A stretch of DNA of 8,222 nt from JBBRHH01 sp038222915 (GTDB lineage Bacteria > Planctomycetota > Phycisphaerae > Tepidisphaerales > Tepidisphaeraceae), in assembly GCA_038222915.1 (NCBI GenBank), contig JBBRHH010000267.1:1-8222 (forward strand), in the 5' to 3' direction. Of the stretch, positions 1 through 7,100 are shown in pieces (within the stretch, counting starts at the first letter, position 1; every line of letters starts with the position of its first letter). The translations under genes and the position numbers were made by a program. The notes beneath the pieces were generated by a model, which was given only the letters and a program-made list of their open reading frames with translations, searched no databases and was not told where the DNA came from.

Positions 1-69
1 AATGAGCTTTTGGCGGAGCAGATTTCGCTGGGGTTGGTGGAGGCGTTGAAGGGGCGGGCGGGGAAGTGA
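1..69 (+). CDS. C-terminal end of an unidentified protein (5' part outside window)
   Basis: An open frame runs from the first base to a TGA at 67-69 and encodes 22 residues, including ELLAEQISLGLVEALKGR. It reads as an amphipathic helix with a short basic tail. The codons are G-ending, like those of queA and the propeller gene on the same strand. A last helix of this kind is seen in several families, N-acetylmuramoyl-L-alanine amidases among them, but 22 residues are too few to assign a function. That this is a gene end and not a chance frame is inferred from helix-like composition and codon use, and from the stop being followed by non-coding DNA. Confidence 0.45.
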   Translation, partial: NELLAEQISLGLVEALKGRAGK

Positions 70-218
70 GGGCGCGTGGGTTGGGAGGGCTGTGAGTGGA
101 CGGCGAGTTCCAATTCTGAGTGGTTCATCCTCCCTGAATGAAGTTGTAGCCGCGAAGGGCAAGCCTCGGTGAGCGCTGGGACGCGGGCGGCGTTTGTTGT
201 TGGTTGTGGGGCGGCGGA

Positions 219-239
219 GGGCGAAGACAAGCTTCGCCC
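219..239. repeat. Perfect 8-bp inverted repeat, REP-like palindrome
   Basis: GGGCGAAG (219-226) and CTTCGCCC (232-239) are perfect inverted copies around a 5-base loop. The repeat lies just downstream of the minus-strand PEP-CTERM gene. No T-run follows on either strand, so it is not a classic intrinsic terminator. Short GC-rich palindromes of this kind are often dispersed intergenic repeats in bacterial genomes. Copy number cannot be judged from one window. Confidence 0.4.
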
Positions 240-241
240 CT

Positions 242-268
242 ACACGATGCAAGGATGCATCAGCGTGT
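242..268 (-). terminator. Possible 3'-end hairpin overlapping the PEP-CTERM gene stop
   Basis: ACACG-ATGCA (242-251) can pair with TGCAT (256-260) and CGTGT (264-268), giving a 10-bp stem with a 4-base loop and a 3-base bulge. The stem includes the TGA of the minus-strand gene at 260-262. With the palindrome at 219-239 it makes two hairpins in a row at the end of the transcript. There is no U-tract, so it may act in 3'-end stabilisation or not be a terminator at all. Confidence 0.25.
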
Positions 269-973
269 GATTGGGTGGCGGCGGCGGGCGAGTAGGGTGA
301 GGGCGGCGATGCTGAGTAGGCCGAGGGAGGCGGGTTCGGGGACTGGGGTGAGGTCGCGGAGTTGGAGGCCGTTGATCTGATTGTTGCCGCTGTTGCCGGA
401 GGCTAGGTCGAGATTCAAAACCTGACTGGTGCCTGAGGCGATGAAGGTTCCGATAACGAACTGGCCGGGGGGACCGCTGGGGACGTCGTATAGAAGGGCA
501 GCGTCGGTGCCGGCCGCGTCGCCGCTCAGGGTTTCCGTGCGGGTGCTGCCGCAGCAGGCCGGTTGACGTGCATCGTTGACCCAGACCTGTAACTCGTACG
601 TATCGCCGTCGAGGAGGTTGTTGAGCGTGATGCTGGTTGAGCCACCATCATGATAGATGGCATTGGTCAGCAGGGTGCCGTAGTCGCCGGACTGGCCTGC
701 GGTGCCGTATTGGTCGTATGTTCCATCGAGGCCGGATTTGGTGTCGACGGCCTGGCTGTCGAAATTGATGAAGTGGACGCCGTTGATGTCGAGGGGGCCG
801 GTGTTGAAGCTGTAGGCGCGGACGGAGCTTGCGGTGGTGGTGGAGACGTCGGTTGCGTCGGTGAAATTCTGGGAGGAGCCGAAGGTGATGGGGCTGGCTT
901 GGGCCGACGCTGAAATCCCCAGGCCGGCGGCCAAGGCCGCGAGCATGTGAAGTGGATTGGTCCTGATTTGCAT
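260..973 (-). CDS. PEP-CTERM sorting-domain exported protein
   Basis: The product is 237 residues. An N-terminal signal peptide (about 1-26) has an early basic residue, a hydrophobic AALAAGLGI core and a likely AQA cleavage site. A beta-rich secreted domain (about 28-205) follows, with STSITLNNLLDGDTYELQVW and a later GTFIASGTSQ strand pattern. This layout is common in exported proteins of Planctomycetota and Verrucomicrobiota. The C-terminus is a textbook PEP-CTERM tail: VPEP at about residue 211, a hydrophobic helix, then ARRR. Such tails are recognised by exosortase (XrtA-type), which cuts the protein during surface sorting. No exosortase gene is in this window. The ATG at 971-973 is chosen because a signal peptide follows directly and GGAG lies 4 bases upstream. 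A longer TTG start at 1025-1027 would put a hairpin inside the gene and spoil the signal peptide. The function of the mature domain is unknown; binding of surface polymer is only a guess. Confidence 0.85.
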   Translation of the reverse strand: MQIRTNPLHMLAALAAGLGISASAQASPITFGSSQNFTDATDVSTTTASSVRAYSFNTGPLDINGVHFINFDSQAVDTKSGLDGTYDQYGTAGQSGDYGTLLTNAIYHDGGSTSITLNNLLDGDTYELQVWVNDARQPACCGSTRTETLSGDAAGTDAALLYDVPSGPPGQFVIGTFIASGTSQVLNLDLASGNSGNNQINGLQLRDLTPVPEPASLGLLSIAALTLLARRRHPITR

Positions 974-997
974 TGCACTCCGGTCCGCAGGCATGAC

Positions 998-1051
998 GGC
1001 CAGGTGTTGCACAACCACCTGGCCCAAGTCGTTCTATACGACGGAACGACT
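998..1051 (-). promoter_or_regulatory. Structured leader: two adjacent perfect hairpins upstream of the PEP-CTERM gene
   Basis: Two perfect inverted repeats sit side by side. GGCCAGGTG (998-1006) matches CACCTGGCC (1016-1024), and AGTCGTTC (1027-1034) matches GAACGACT (1044-1051), each with a 9-base gap. They fall between the TATAAT box and the start codon, so they would be in the 5' untranslated RNA. Possible roles are mRNA stabilisation, protein binding or conditional folding. They could also be operator palindromes acting as DNA. The nearest hairpin ends 17 bases before the GGAG, so the ribosome site is free in this fold. Confidence 0.4.
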
Positions 1052-1104
1052 CGAAAGTGCGCGCATGAGGCGCAGCCGCCGGAGTCAACCATACGCTGCG
1101 TCCG

Positions 1105-1110
1105 ATTATA
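1105..1110 (-). promoter_or_regulatory. Putative -10 box (TATAAT) for the PEP-CTERM gene
   Basis: Read on the minus strand, the sequence is an exact TATAAT in a locally AT-richer patch. Transcription would begin near 1098, giving a leader of about 125 bases. No good TTGACA lies 16-18 bases upstream; the hexamer at 17-bp spacing is GAATCT. The call therefore rests on the -10 alone and on its position in the only gap before the gene. Confidence 0.4.
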
Positions 1111-1153
1111 TCGCAAATGGAATGTGGAGATTCGGGTTGTCGCCGTTGGCAGG

Positions 1154-1870
1154 TCAGATGATGGTTGCGCCGACTGTGACGCTTATGCCGGCCAGCGTTG
1201 CCTTAATTACTGCGTGGCCTTTTTTGTTGCCGGCGGTGAAGAGGCCTTTGCGGTCGATGGAGCCGGAGCCGCTGATGACGCTGTAGGTGGGGGCGGCGGT
1301 GGTGGGCATGGCGTTTTTGAATTGGTCGATGATTGCGGCGGTGTAGCGGAGCGATTTGCCGGCGCGGATGTGCTGGTCGGCGGGGGTGAGGCGGAGGGCG
1401 GTTTTGGTTTGTTTGATGTCGATGCTGACGGAGGCGGAGGCGGTGTTGTTGTCGCCGTTGGTGATGGTGCAGGTGAGGACGTAGAGGCCGGCGTTGTTGA
1501 AGTGAGCGGTGGCGTTTTTGGCATCGTTGGAGTCGTTGTCGCTGAAGCGGGCGGCACTGACGCCGCCGGGCGAGCTTTCGACGGACCATGAATAGGTGAG
1601 GCCTGCTTCGCCGGCGTCGGAGGTGTCTGCGCCGAGGACGCTGAGGGCGACTGTTCCGGCATGGGACATGAACGAGGCGACGGTGGGCGTGGTGGCTTGT
1701 GCGGAGGGGGCACTCAGGGTGACGTCGTGGTGGGAATCGCCGCCCACATAGCTGATGGTGTAGTCGACGTCGTTGATGGTGACGGTCGAGCCTTCGGGGA
1801 GGGAGTCGAAGGCGCCGACGATGGGGTTGCCGGTGGAGTTGGAGAAGGTTGTGCGGGCGTTGACGTTGTG
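1154..1870 (-). pseudogene. 5'-truncated surface protein remnant (autotransporter-like repeat end plus Ig/PKD-like domains)
   Basis: The frame is open from about 1903 down to a TGA at 1154-1156. Its first recognisable part (about 1740-1861) includes LPEGSTVTINDVDYTISYVG and then GGDSHHDVTL. This pattern closes the autotransporter-associated beta-strand repeat region in large secreted proteins. A PKD/Ig-like domain (about 1400-1700) follows with TYSWSV, then AKNATAHFNNAGLYVLTCTI. A second Ig-like domain (1154-1390) includes YTAAIIDQFKN and GSGSIDRKGLFTAGN. There is no signal peptide. No ATG, GTG or TTG lies in frame upstream of a GTG at 1745-1747, which sits inside the repeat domain, and an in-frame TGA occurs at 1904-1906. 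The repeat region and N-terminus that such proteins need are therefore missing. I read it as the stranded 3' end of a much larger gene. Expression of a 197-residue product from the GTG is possible but unlikely, since no signal peptide would precede it. Confidence 0.7.
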
Positions 1871-1977
1871 GCGGGTACAACGATTACAAGGCCCGCATGG
1901 GCGTCATCGTCGGATGGAGCGTGATGCTCAAGATCGAAAAGGGCGCTTTTTTTGGGTGGGAATTCGGGCCGGAGTGA
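1864..1977 (+). pseudogene. Orphan coding-like stretch, probable 3' end of a broken + strand gene
   Basis: This frame encodes about 37 residues, including NDYKARMGVIVGWSVMLKI and then EKGAFFGWEFGPE, ending in TGA at 1975-1977. Codon use is strongly C/G-ending (AAC, TAC, AAG, GCC, CGC, GGC, GTC, ATC, CTC) and the composition is protein-like, with a short hydrophobic segment. An in-frame TGA at 1861-1863 lies just before it. The ATG at 1897-1899 could start a 26-residue peptide, with AAGG 5 bases upstream. The stretch begins where the minus-strand surface-protein remnant loses recognisable sequence, which suggests two gene ends joined by a rearrangement. I do not recognise the family. Confidence 0.35.
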
Positions 1978-2029
1978 CGAGGTGTGCTGCGGCTGAGAAG
2001 AGGGGCCGAGGAATTTAGGCAGGTGTCGT

Positions 2030-2242
2030 TCAGGCGGCGAGGGGGCGGGGGGCGTGGCTGTTTTGCATGCACAATGCCGCGTAGATGTGGCGGAGGCGTT
2101 CGAGGGTGAGGTTGCCGAGGAATTCGGAGGTGAAGTCGACCGGGAAGTTGCCGCGGAATTCGAGGAGGCGCTGGGTGAGGGCGGGGCGGTCCATGGCCGA
2201 GACGATGCAGATCAACTCTTCAACCTGACTGGCGTTTAACAT
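2030..2242 (-). CDS. Small conserved-looking hypothetical protein (70 aa)
   Basis: The start is well supported: ATG at 2240-2242, preceded 7 bases upstream by a strong GAGGAG ribosome-binding site (2250-2255). The product has no signal peptide or membrane segment and should be cytoplasmic. Residues 5-29 (ASQVEELICIVSAMDRPALT and on) look like two amphipathic helices. Residues 33-58 contain FPVDFTSEFLGNLTLERLRH, which resembles a compact helix-turn-helix-like fold. The tail is Pro/Ala-rich. Charge pattern and strong translation signals argue for a real gene, and small adaptor or regulatory proteins often look like this. It lies 73 bases downstream of the Pro/His-rich repeat gene on the same strand and is probably co-transcribed with it. 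I recall similar FPVDFT-type small proteins in Planctomycetota, which is recollection only. The function is unknown. Confidence 0.7.
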   Translation of the reverse strand: MLNASQVEELICIVSAMDRPALTQRLLEFRGNFPVDFTSEFLGNLTLERLRHIYAALCMQNSHAPRPLAA

Positions 2243-2291
2243 AGCCGGGCTCCTCGTCGCTTGAGGTTGATTGGGCGATGAGACGATGCGT

Positions 2292-2314
2292 GGCGGAGGG
2301 ATGGTCCTCCGGCC
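2292..2314 (-). other. Hairpin between the two small minus-strand genes
   Basis: GGCGGAGG (2292-2299) pairs with CCTCC and GCC (2306-2310, 2312-2314) around a 6-base loop, with one bulged G. It begins one base after the stop of the upstream repeat gene (2316-2318) and ends before the ribosome site of the downstream gene. No U-run follows, so it looks more like an RNA-stability or attenuation element than a full terminator. Confidence 0.3.
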
Positions 2315-2315
2315 G

Positions 2316-2756
2316 TCACATAAAAGCATCGAACATCACGCCCTTACTGACAACATCGGGCCTCTTTATTATCACCTTTAGAATGGGACGTGGTGGCAAG
2401 GGATTTAGCCAGGGGAGGACTTTCCAGGGCGGCTGGATTGGCGACGGGGTAATACGCGATTTTTGTTCCGGCTCGCAGGGGACGACGACGCACTGGTACT
2501 GCTCGAGCGGTTTGGGATGAATAACCGGGCGGGGCTCGTAAAACGGTGTGGGATGGATGTGAGGGCGCGGCTCGATTAGAGGGGTGGGGTGGAAGTGGTC
2601 GCGCGGTTCGATGCGCGAGGGGGCGGGGCCGAGGGGACTGACGGGCTGGCCTTTGCCGGAGGAGATGTCGGCGGTGCGAATGGCCTGGCGGATCGACTGA
2701 ACGACCTTGAGGTCGATCACCGCGACAAGAAGATCTACATTCGCATCAATGCCCAC
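2316..2756 (-). CDS. Hypothetical protein with three EPR-x-x-x-HPTP repeats
   Basis: The product is 146 residues with three parts. Residues 1-32 form a helical head including VAVIDLKVVQSIRQAIRTAD. Residues 49-83 hold three near-identical 12-residue units: IEPRDHFHPTP, IEPRPHIHPTP and YEPRPVIHPKP. The C-terminal part (about 105-146) includes PPWKVLPWLNPLPPRP, then KVIIKRPDVVSKG and MFDAFM. There is no signal peptide or membrane helix. The GTG at 2754-2756 is the only usual start codon between the upstream in-frame stop (TAA, 2793-2795) and the helical head. No clear Shine-Dalgarno precedes it, so the start is less sure than the gene. The repeats should form an extended polyproline-like rod; the regularly placed His and Glu could bind metal, or the rod could be a docking spacer. 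The function is unknown. The small gene at 2030-2242 follows on the same strand and is the likely partner. Confidence 0.65.
   Translation of the reverse strand: MGIDANVDLLVAVIDLKVVQSIRQAIRTADISSGKGQPVSPLGPAPSRIEPRDHFHPTPLIEPRPHIHPTPFYEPRPVIHPKPLEQYQCVVVPCEPEQKSRITPSPIQPPWKVLPWLNPLPPRPILKVIIKRPDVVSKGVMFDAFM
2508..2612 (-). repeat. Three 36-bp units encoding the EPR/HPTP repeats
   Basis: The repeat gene contains three consecutive in-frame 36-base units, each giving one 12-residue EPR-x-x-x-HP(T/K)P step. The units differ at many codons, so this is an old, diverged duplication kept at the protein level and not a fresh tandem repeat. Confidence 0.6.
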
Positions 2757-2990
2757 GCGCGATGCAATGCAAACGGCGGGGTGGGGGCGGCGTTATCGGC
2801 GAGGGATCATTAAAACTTCTGCGAATCCGCCGGGAATTTCGTATGATTGGTGTTTTTTCCGTTTGGACGGGAAGTGGTTGCGAATGTGCGGGATGATGCG
2901 CGGCGGCAACATTTTGGTGATGCCTTGTGGATTATGGGAGACGAGGCGAATCACTGGATTTGATGGAATTACAATTTTATCGGACGTGGA
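2757..2990. other. Gap between the repeat gene and queA, genes facing away from each other
   Basis: This 234-base gap must hold the promoters for both directions unless the minus-strand gene is misstarted. The best + strand candidate is TACAAT (2970-2975), 15 bases before the queA ATG, with no good -35 and a very short leader. On the minus strand there are TTTAAT-like and CATAAT-like patches without matching -35 boxes. Open frames here on both strands look like chance. I see no RNA gene or repeat. Confidence 0.4.
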
Positions 2991-4031
2991 ATGAAGAGTG
3001 ACGAGCTGGATTTTGAGTTGCCGCGGGAACTAATCGCGCAGACGCCGCCGACCTTGCGCGAGTCAGCGAGGCTCTTGCATTACCTGCGCGCAGGCGCGGA
3101 AATTTCACATCGCGGCTTCGCCGATCTGCCTGGCCTGCTGAGGCCGGGGGATTTATTGGTATTCAATGATGCCCGGGTCACACCGGCGCGATTTACCTTG
3201 CGGAAGGAAAGCGGGGGCCTGGTCGAGGGGCTTTTCCTGGGGGAGATCGAGGCTGGCCGCTGGCGCGTGTTGCTGAAAAACATCGGCCAGGTTGGGTCCG
3301 GTAAGGGAGTGCATTTTCTGGATGCGCCGGAGGTGGGGGCGCGGGTGGTTTCGAAGGAGGGCGAGGAGTATGTGATGGAGCTGGAGAGCGGGGAGACGGC
3401 GCTTGGGTTGTTGGCGCGGGTGGGGCGGATGCCGCTGCCGCCGTACATCAAGCGGGAGAAGCATCATGATGAGCGGGACCTGGCGGACCGGGAGCGTTAT
3501 CAGACGGTGTACGCGAAGTCGGAGGGGGCGGTGGCCGCTCCGACGGCGGGGCTGCATTTTACGGACGGGTTGTTGAAGGAGCTTGCGGAGACGGGGATTG
3601 AAGAGACTTTTGTGACGCTGCATGTGGGGCTGGGGACATTTAAACCGTTGACGGCGCAAACGCTGGAGGGGCATGTGATGCATTCGGAGTCGTATGCGAT
3701 TGATGCGGTGGCGGCGGAACGATTGAATCGGGCGAAGCGGGAGGGGCGGCGGATTGTGGCGGTGGGGACTACGGCGGCGCGGGTGCTGGAGAGTCAGGCC
3801 TCGGATCGGGAATTTGTGGCGCGGGATGGGGAGACATCGATCTTTATTTATCCGCCTTATTCGTGGAAGCATGTTTCGGCGCTGATCACGAACTTTCATC
3901 TGCCGCGGAGCACGCTGATTGCGCTGGTGGCGGCGATGGTTGGGTTGGAGGAGCAGCGGCGGATTTATCGGGTGGCGATTGAGGAGCGGTATCGGTTTTT
4001 TTCGTATGGAGACGGGATGTTCATCGAGTGA
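2991..4031 (+). CDS. queA: S-adenosylmethionine:tRNA ribosyltransferase-isomerase
   Basis: QueA moves and rearranges the ribosyl group of SAM onto 7-aminomethyl-7-deazaguanine at tRNA position 34, giving epoxyqueuosine, the step after Tgt in queuosine synthesis. It acts in the cytoplasm. The product is 346 residues, full length for the family. Family hallmarks run in order: DFELPRELIAQTPP (7-20), PGDLLVFNDARVTPARF (52-68), RMPLPPYIKR (146-155), YQTVYAKSEGAVAAPTAGLH (170-189), LHVGLGTFKP (210-219), HVMHSESYAI (228-237), RIVAVGTTAARVLE (254-267), ITNFHLPRSTL (299-309) and YRFFSYGDGMFIE (334-346). The start fits because the family begins only a few residues before the DF-ELP motif. The ribosome site is weak (GGA about 6 bases upstream). 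No tgt, queG or other queuosine gene is in the window. The next gene, 142 bases on, is a secreted protein with its own ribosome site and is probably a separate unit. Confidence 0.97.
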   Translation: MKSDELDFELPRELIAQTPPTLRESARLLHYLRAGAEISHRGFADLPGLLRPGDLLVFNDARVTPARFTLRKESGGLVEGLFLGEIEAGRWRVLLKNIGQVGSGKGVHFLDAPEVGARVVSKEGEEYVMELESGETALGLLARVGRMPLPPYIKREKHHDERDLADRERYQTVYAKSEGAVAAPTAGLHFTDGLLKELAETGIEETFVTLHVGLGTFKPLTAQTLEGHVMHSESYAIDAVAAERLNRAKREGRRIVAVGTTAARVLESQASDREFVARDGETSIFIYPPYSWKHVSALITNFHLPRSTLIALVAAMVGLEEQRRIYRVAIEERYRFFSYGDGMFIE

Positions 4032-4040
4032 CAGGCAACT

Positions 4041-4074
4041 GCCGAATTTCATTACGGCGAGGATGGGTTTTTTT
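4041..4074 (+). terminator. Weak terminator-like element after queA
   Basis: A short stem, GCCG (4041-4044) with CGGC (4055-4058), is followed 9 bases later by a run of seven T (4068-4074). The stem is only 4 bp with a 10-base loop and is set back from the T-run, so this is a poor intrinsic terminator. The T-rich patch could equally be part of the next gene's promoter region. Confidence 0.2.
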
Positions 4075-4173
4075 GTTAATATCCGGCCACACATCGAGAA
4101 GCAACGATGCTGGCGGCAGATTGTAATGATTAGGCGGAGATAGCGGACGCAGCGGATCCCTGGAGTTCATTTG

Positions 4174-7100
4174 ATGAAAATTGGTCAGTCGCATTCGCGG
4201 AAAATCCGTGGCTGCTGCGCTCCGATTGCACGGGTCTGGTCGCTTGCTGCCATTGTTATTTTGCTGGTGGCGGGGGGTTCTGTTCATGCGGGGGATTGGC
4301 AGATGGCGGGGTATGACGTGGGACGGACGTCGAATTCGCCGGAGGTTCTTTCTGAAAACCTGCACTTGGAATGGACGATGGATTTGCCGGTGGTGAAGCC
4401 GGCGTGGCCTGACCAGATACGGGTGCGCAGTGATGCGGTTTATCATCCGATTGTGCTGGGGGATCATCTGATTGTGGCGTCGCCGATTGATGATTCGGTG
4501 ACGGGGTATGCGGTTGCGGGCGGGAAAGAGTTGTGGCGGTTTTTTACGGGTGGGCCGATTCGAGTTGCGCCGGCGGGGGCGAATGGCCGGGTGTATGTGG
4601 GATCGGACGATGGGTGGATGTATTGCCTGGATGCGGAGAACGGGAAACTAATCTGGAAATTCAAGGGTGCGCCGGAGACGCGGACGGTGCTGGGCAATGA
4701 ACGGATGATCGACACCTGGGCGATTCGGGGCGGGCCGGTGATTGTCGAGAACAAGCTTTATTTCACGGCGGGGATCTGGCCGTTCATGGGCGTGTTTGTG
4801 CATTGCCTGGATGCGACCACAGGGAAGGTGATCTGGACGAATTCGGGCGATGGCGCGGACTTTCTCACACAGCCGCATGGAGCGCCGAGTTTTTCAGGCA
4901 TCGCGCCGCAGGGGGCGCTGGCGGTGGTGGGGGATCGGCTGCTGATTCCCAATGGGCGTGCGGTGCCGGCGTGCTATGACCGGAACACGGGGAAGATGCA
5001 GTATTTTAATTTGTCGATTAACTGCGGCGGGGACCTGGTGGTGGCGACGCGGGGTTGGTTTTTTGATGGCCGATGTGCGTTTGACCTGAAGAACGGGAAG
5101 GCGATTGCGGAAGTGCCGGCCGCACCGGTGATTGTTGATGATGTGGCGTATGCGAATACGCCGGATGGAATTGCGAGCTATCCGACGAATGAACTGCTGG
5201 AGCCGGGACCCGCCAAGCCGAATACGTTGCCGCTGCTGGCGGTGAAGATGAACGCGGCGATCAAGGATGGGAAGTCGATCATTCGGGCGGGGGATCGGTT
5301 TTATGTGGGTGGGAAAGGTTGGATCGCTTCGACGCAGTGCCCGCTGAATCCGGACCAGGATTCGCAGCCGGCGTGGCTGGCGGAGGTCAAGGGGACGGTG
5401 GGTGGGTTGCTGGCGGCGAACGGGAAACTGTTTGTGGTGACGGAAGAGGGGGATATTTATTGCTTTGGAAGCGGACCGGCCGGGGTGGGGCCGACTACTT
5501 CGCCAGCGACACGGCCGGCGGAGAATGCGCTGGCGGCGGCGGCGGGGTCGGGCACAGCCAATGATCGCGTTGTGCAGCGGGCGCAGGCGATTCTGGCGGA
5601 TTCACACATCACAGCGGGTTGGGCGCTGGCGGTGGATGCGGATTCGGAGGCGCTGGTGCGGGCGCTGGTGGCAAAGAGTCATCTGAATTTTCTGATTATC
5701 GATCCGGATGCGGCGCGGTGCGATCAGTTGCGGCATAATCTTCAGCGCGATGGGCTGTATGGGGAGCGGATTGCGGTGAAGATTGCGGACCTGACGACAG
5801 CGGCGCTACCGCCTTATTTCGCGAACCTGATTGTTGTGGATGATGTGAACGCATTTCGGAAGAGCCCGGAATGGTGTGAGCAGCTTTACCGGCCGCTGCA
5901 TCCGTATCTGGGCGTGGCGTATCTGGCGGTGAATGACGAGGACCGGAGCAAGCTGGCGACTGCGACTTCGAAGTGGGCCGGGCATGCGACGCTGGCGCCC
6001 TTTGAGAAGATGACGCGACTTTCGCGCACGGGCGGGTTGCCGGGCGCGGGGAACTGGACGCATGAGCATGCGGACGCGGCGAATACGCGGGTGTCGAAGG
6101 ACCAGATCGTGAAGACGCCGCTGGGCGTGTTGTGGTTTGGCGGATCGAGCAATGAGGGGACACTGCCTCGACATGGGCATGGGCCGATGCCGCAGGTGGT
6201 GGATGGGCGGTGCATTCTCGAAGGCGTGGACTCGATTCGGGCTCTGGATATCTATACGGGAAGGGTGCTGTGGGAGACTTCGCTGCCGGGGGTAGGGTCT
6301 TATTACAACAACACATCGCACCAGGTGGGGGCGAACGGCGTGGGGTCGAATTATGTTTCTACGCCGGATGGGATTTATGTTGCGATTGAGCGGTCGTGCA
6401 TTCGGCTGGATCCGGCGACGGGGCGGCTGATTTCGAAATTTGATCTGCCAATGGATGCGGTGGGGCCGCGGGATGAGATCTGGGGATATTTGAATGTGGA
6501 GGGGAACTATTTGATTGGCGGGGTGGCGGCGCGGCCGAAACTGGTTGCGGCTCCGCCGGTAAAGATTGATCCGCTGGATGCGCCGGTGTTGCTGCCGGCG
6601 ACGCGGCCGGGGCCGTCGAACATGCGGTCGTCGGGGAGCCGCGAGCTGGTGGTGATGGACCGGCATTCAGGGAAGATATTGTGGACGCAGAACGCGACGC
6701 GCGAGTTTCGGCATAACGCGATTTGCGCCGGTGGCGGGCGGCTGTATGCGATCGATCGGCCGCCGGCACCGGGGGCGTTTAATCGGAGTGATGCGGTGCA
6801 GGGCGCGACGATGCTGGTGCTGGATCTGGCGACGGGGCGGCGGATCTGGTCGACCAATGAGAATGTGTCGGGGACGTGGCTGAGCTACTCGAAGGAATAT
6901 GACATCCTGGTGGAGTCGGGGCGGATGGCTAGGGACACGCTGGTGGATGAGCCCAAGGGGATGCGCGCGTTTCGCGCGGCCGACGGGCAGTTGCTGTGGC
7001 ATGACTCGCAGGCGCGCGGCGCGGCGATGATCCATGGCGACATGATTTTGAAGGAGAGCAGTGGGGCGAACCTGATGACGGGCGCGCCGGTGTTTCGCAA

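Noticed and set aside
1..135. Minus-strand ATG at 126-128 preceded directly by AGGGAGG
   Set aside because: The spacing between the purine run and ATG is zero, and the encoded peptide has random Ser/Pro-rich composition and overlaps the gene end at 1-69.
998..1051. Tandem hairpins considered as a tRNA or known small RNA
   Set aside because: There is no cloverleaf, acceptor stem or TPsiC-like arm, and no known riboswitch core could be recognised.
1285..1315. Possible G-quadruplex from GG/GGG runs on the + strand
   Set aside because: Such runs occur throughout the window as a by-product of skewed codon use; this one lies inside coding-derived sequence and is not distinctive.
947..1591. 214-codon + strand frame rich in Gly/Val/Ala
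   Set aside because: It is antisense to the surface-protein remnant and the PEP-CTERM leader. The Gly/Val runs come from C-ending codons read on the opposite strand.
1203..1880. Long minus-strand frame rich in Arg/His/Pro
   Set aside because: It is a shifted frame over the Ig-like remnant. Its low-complexity Arg/His/Pro composition is typical of a shadow in GC-rich DNA, and the recognisable domains lie in the other frame.
2707..2994. + strand frame overlapping the repeat gene start and the gap before queA
   Set aside because: It has no ribosome site and no recognisable domain, overlaps a better-supported gene in antisense, and runs over the queA start.
3153..4094. 313-codon minus-strand frame over queA
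   Set aside because: It is antisense to an unambiguous queA, with an Arg/His/Pro-rich shadow composition.
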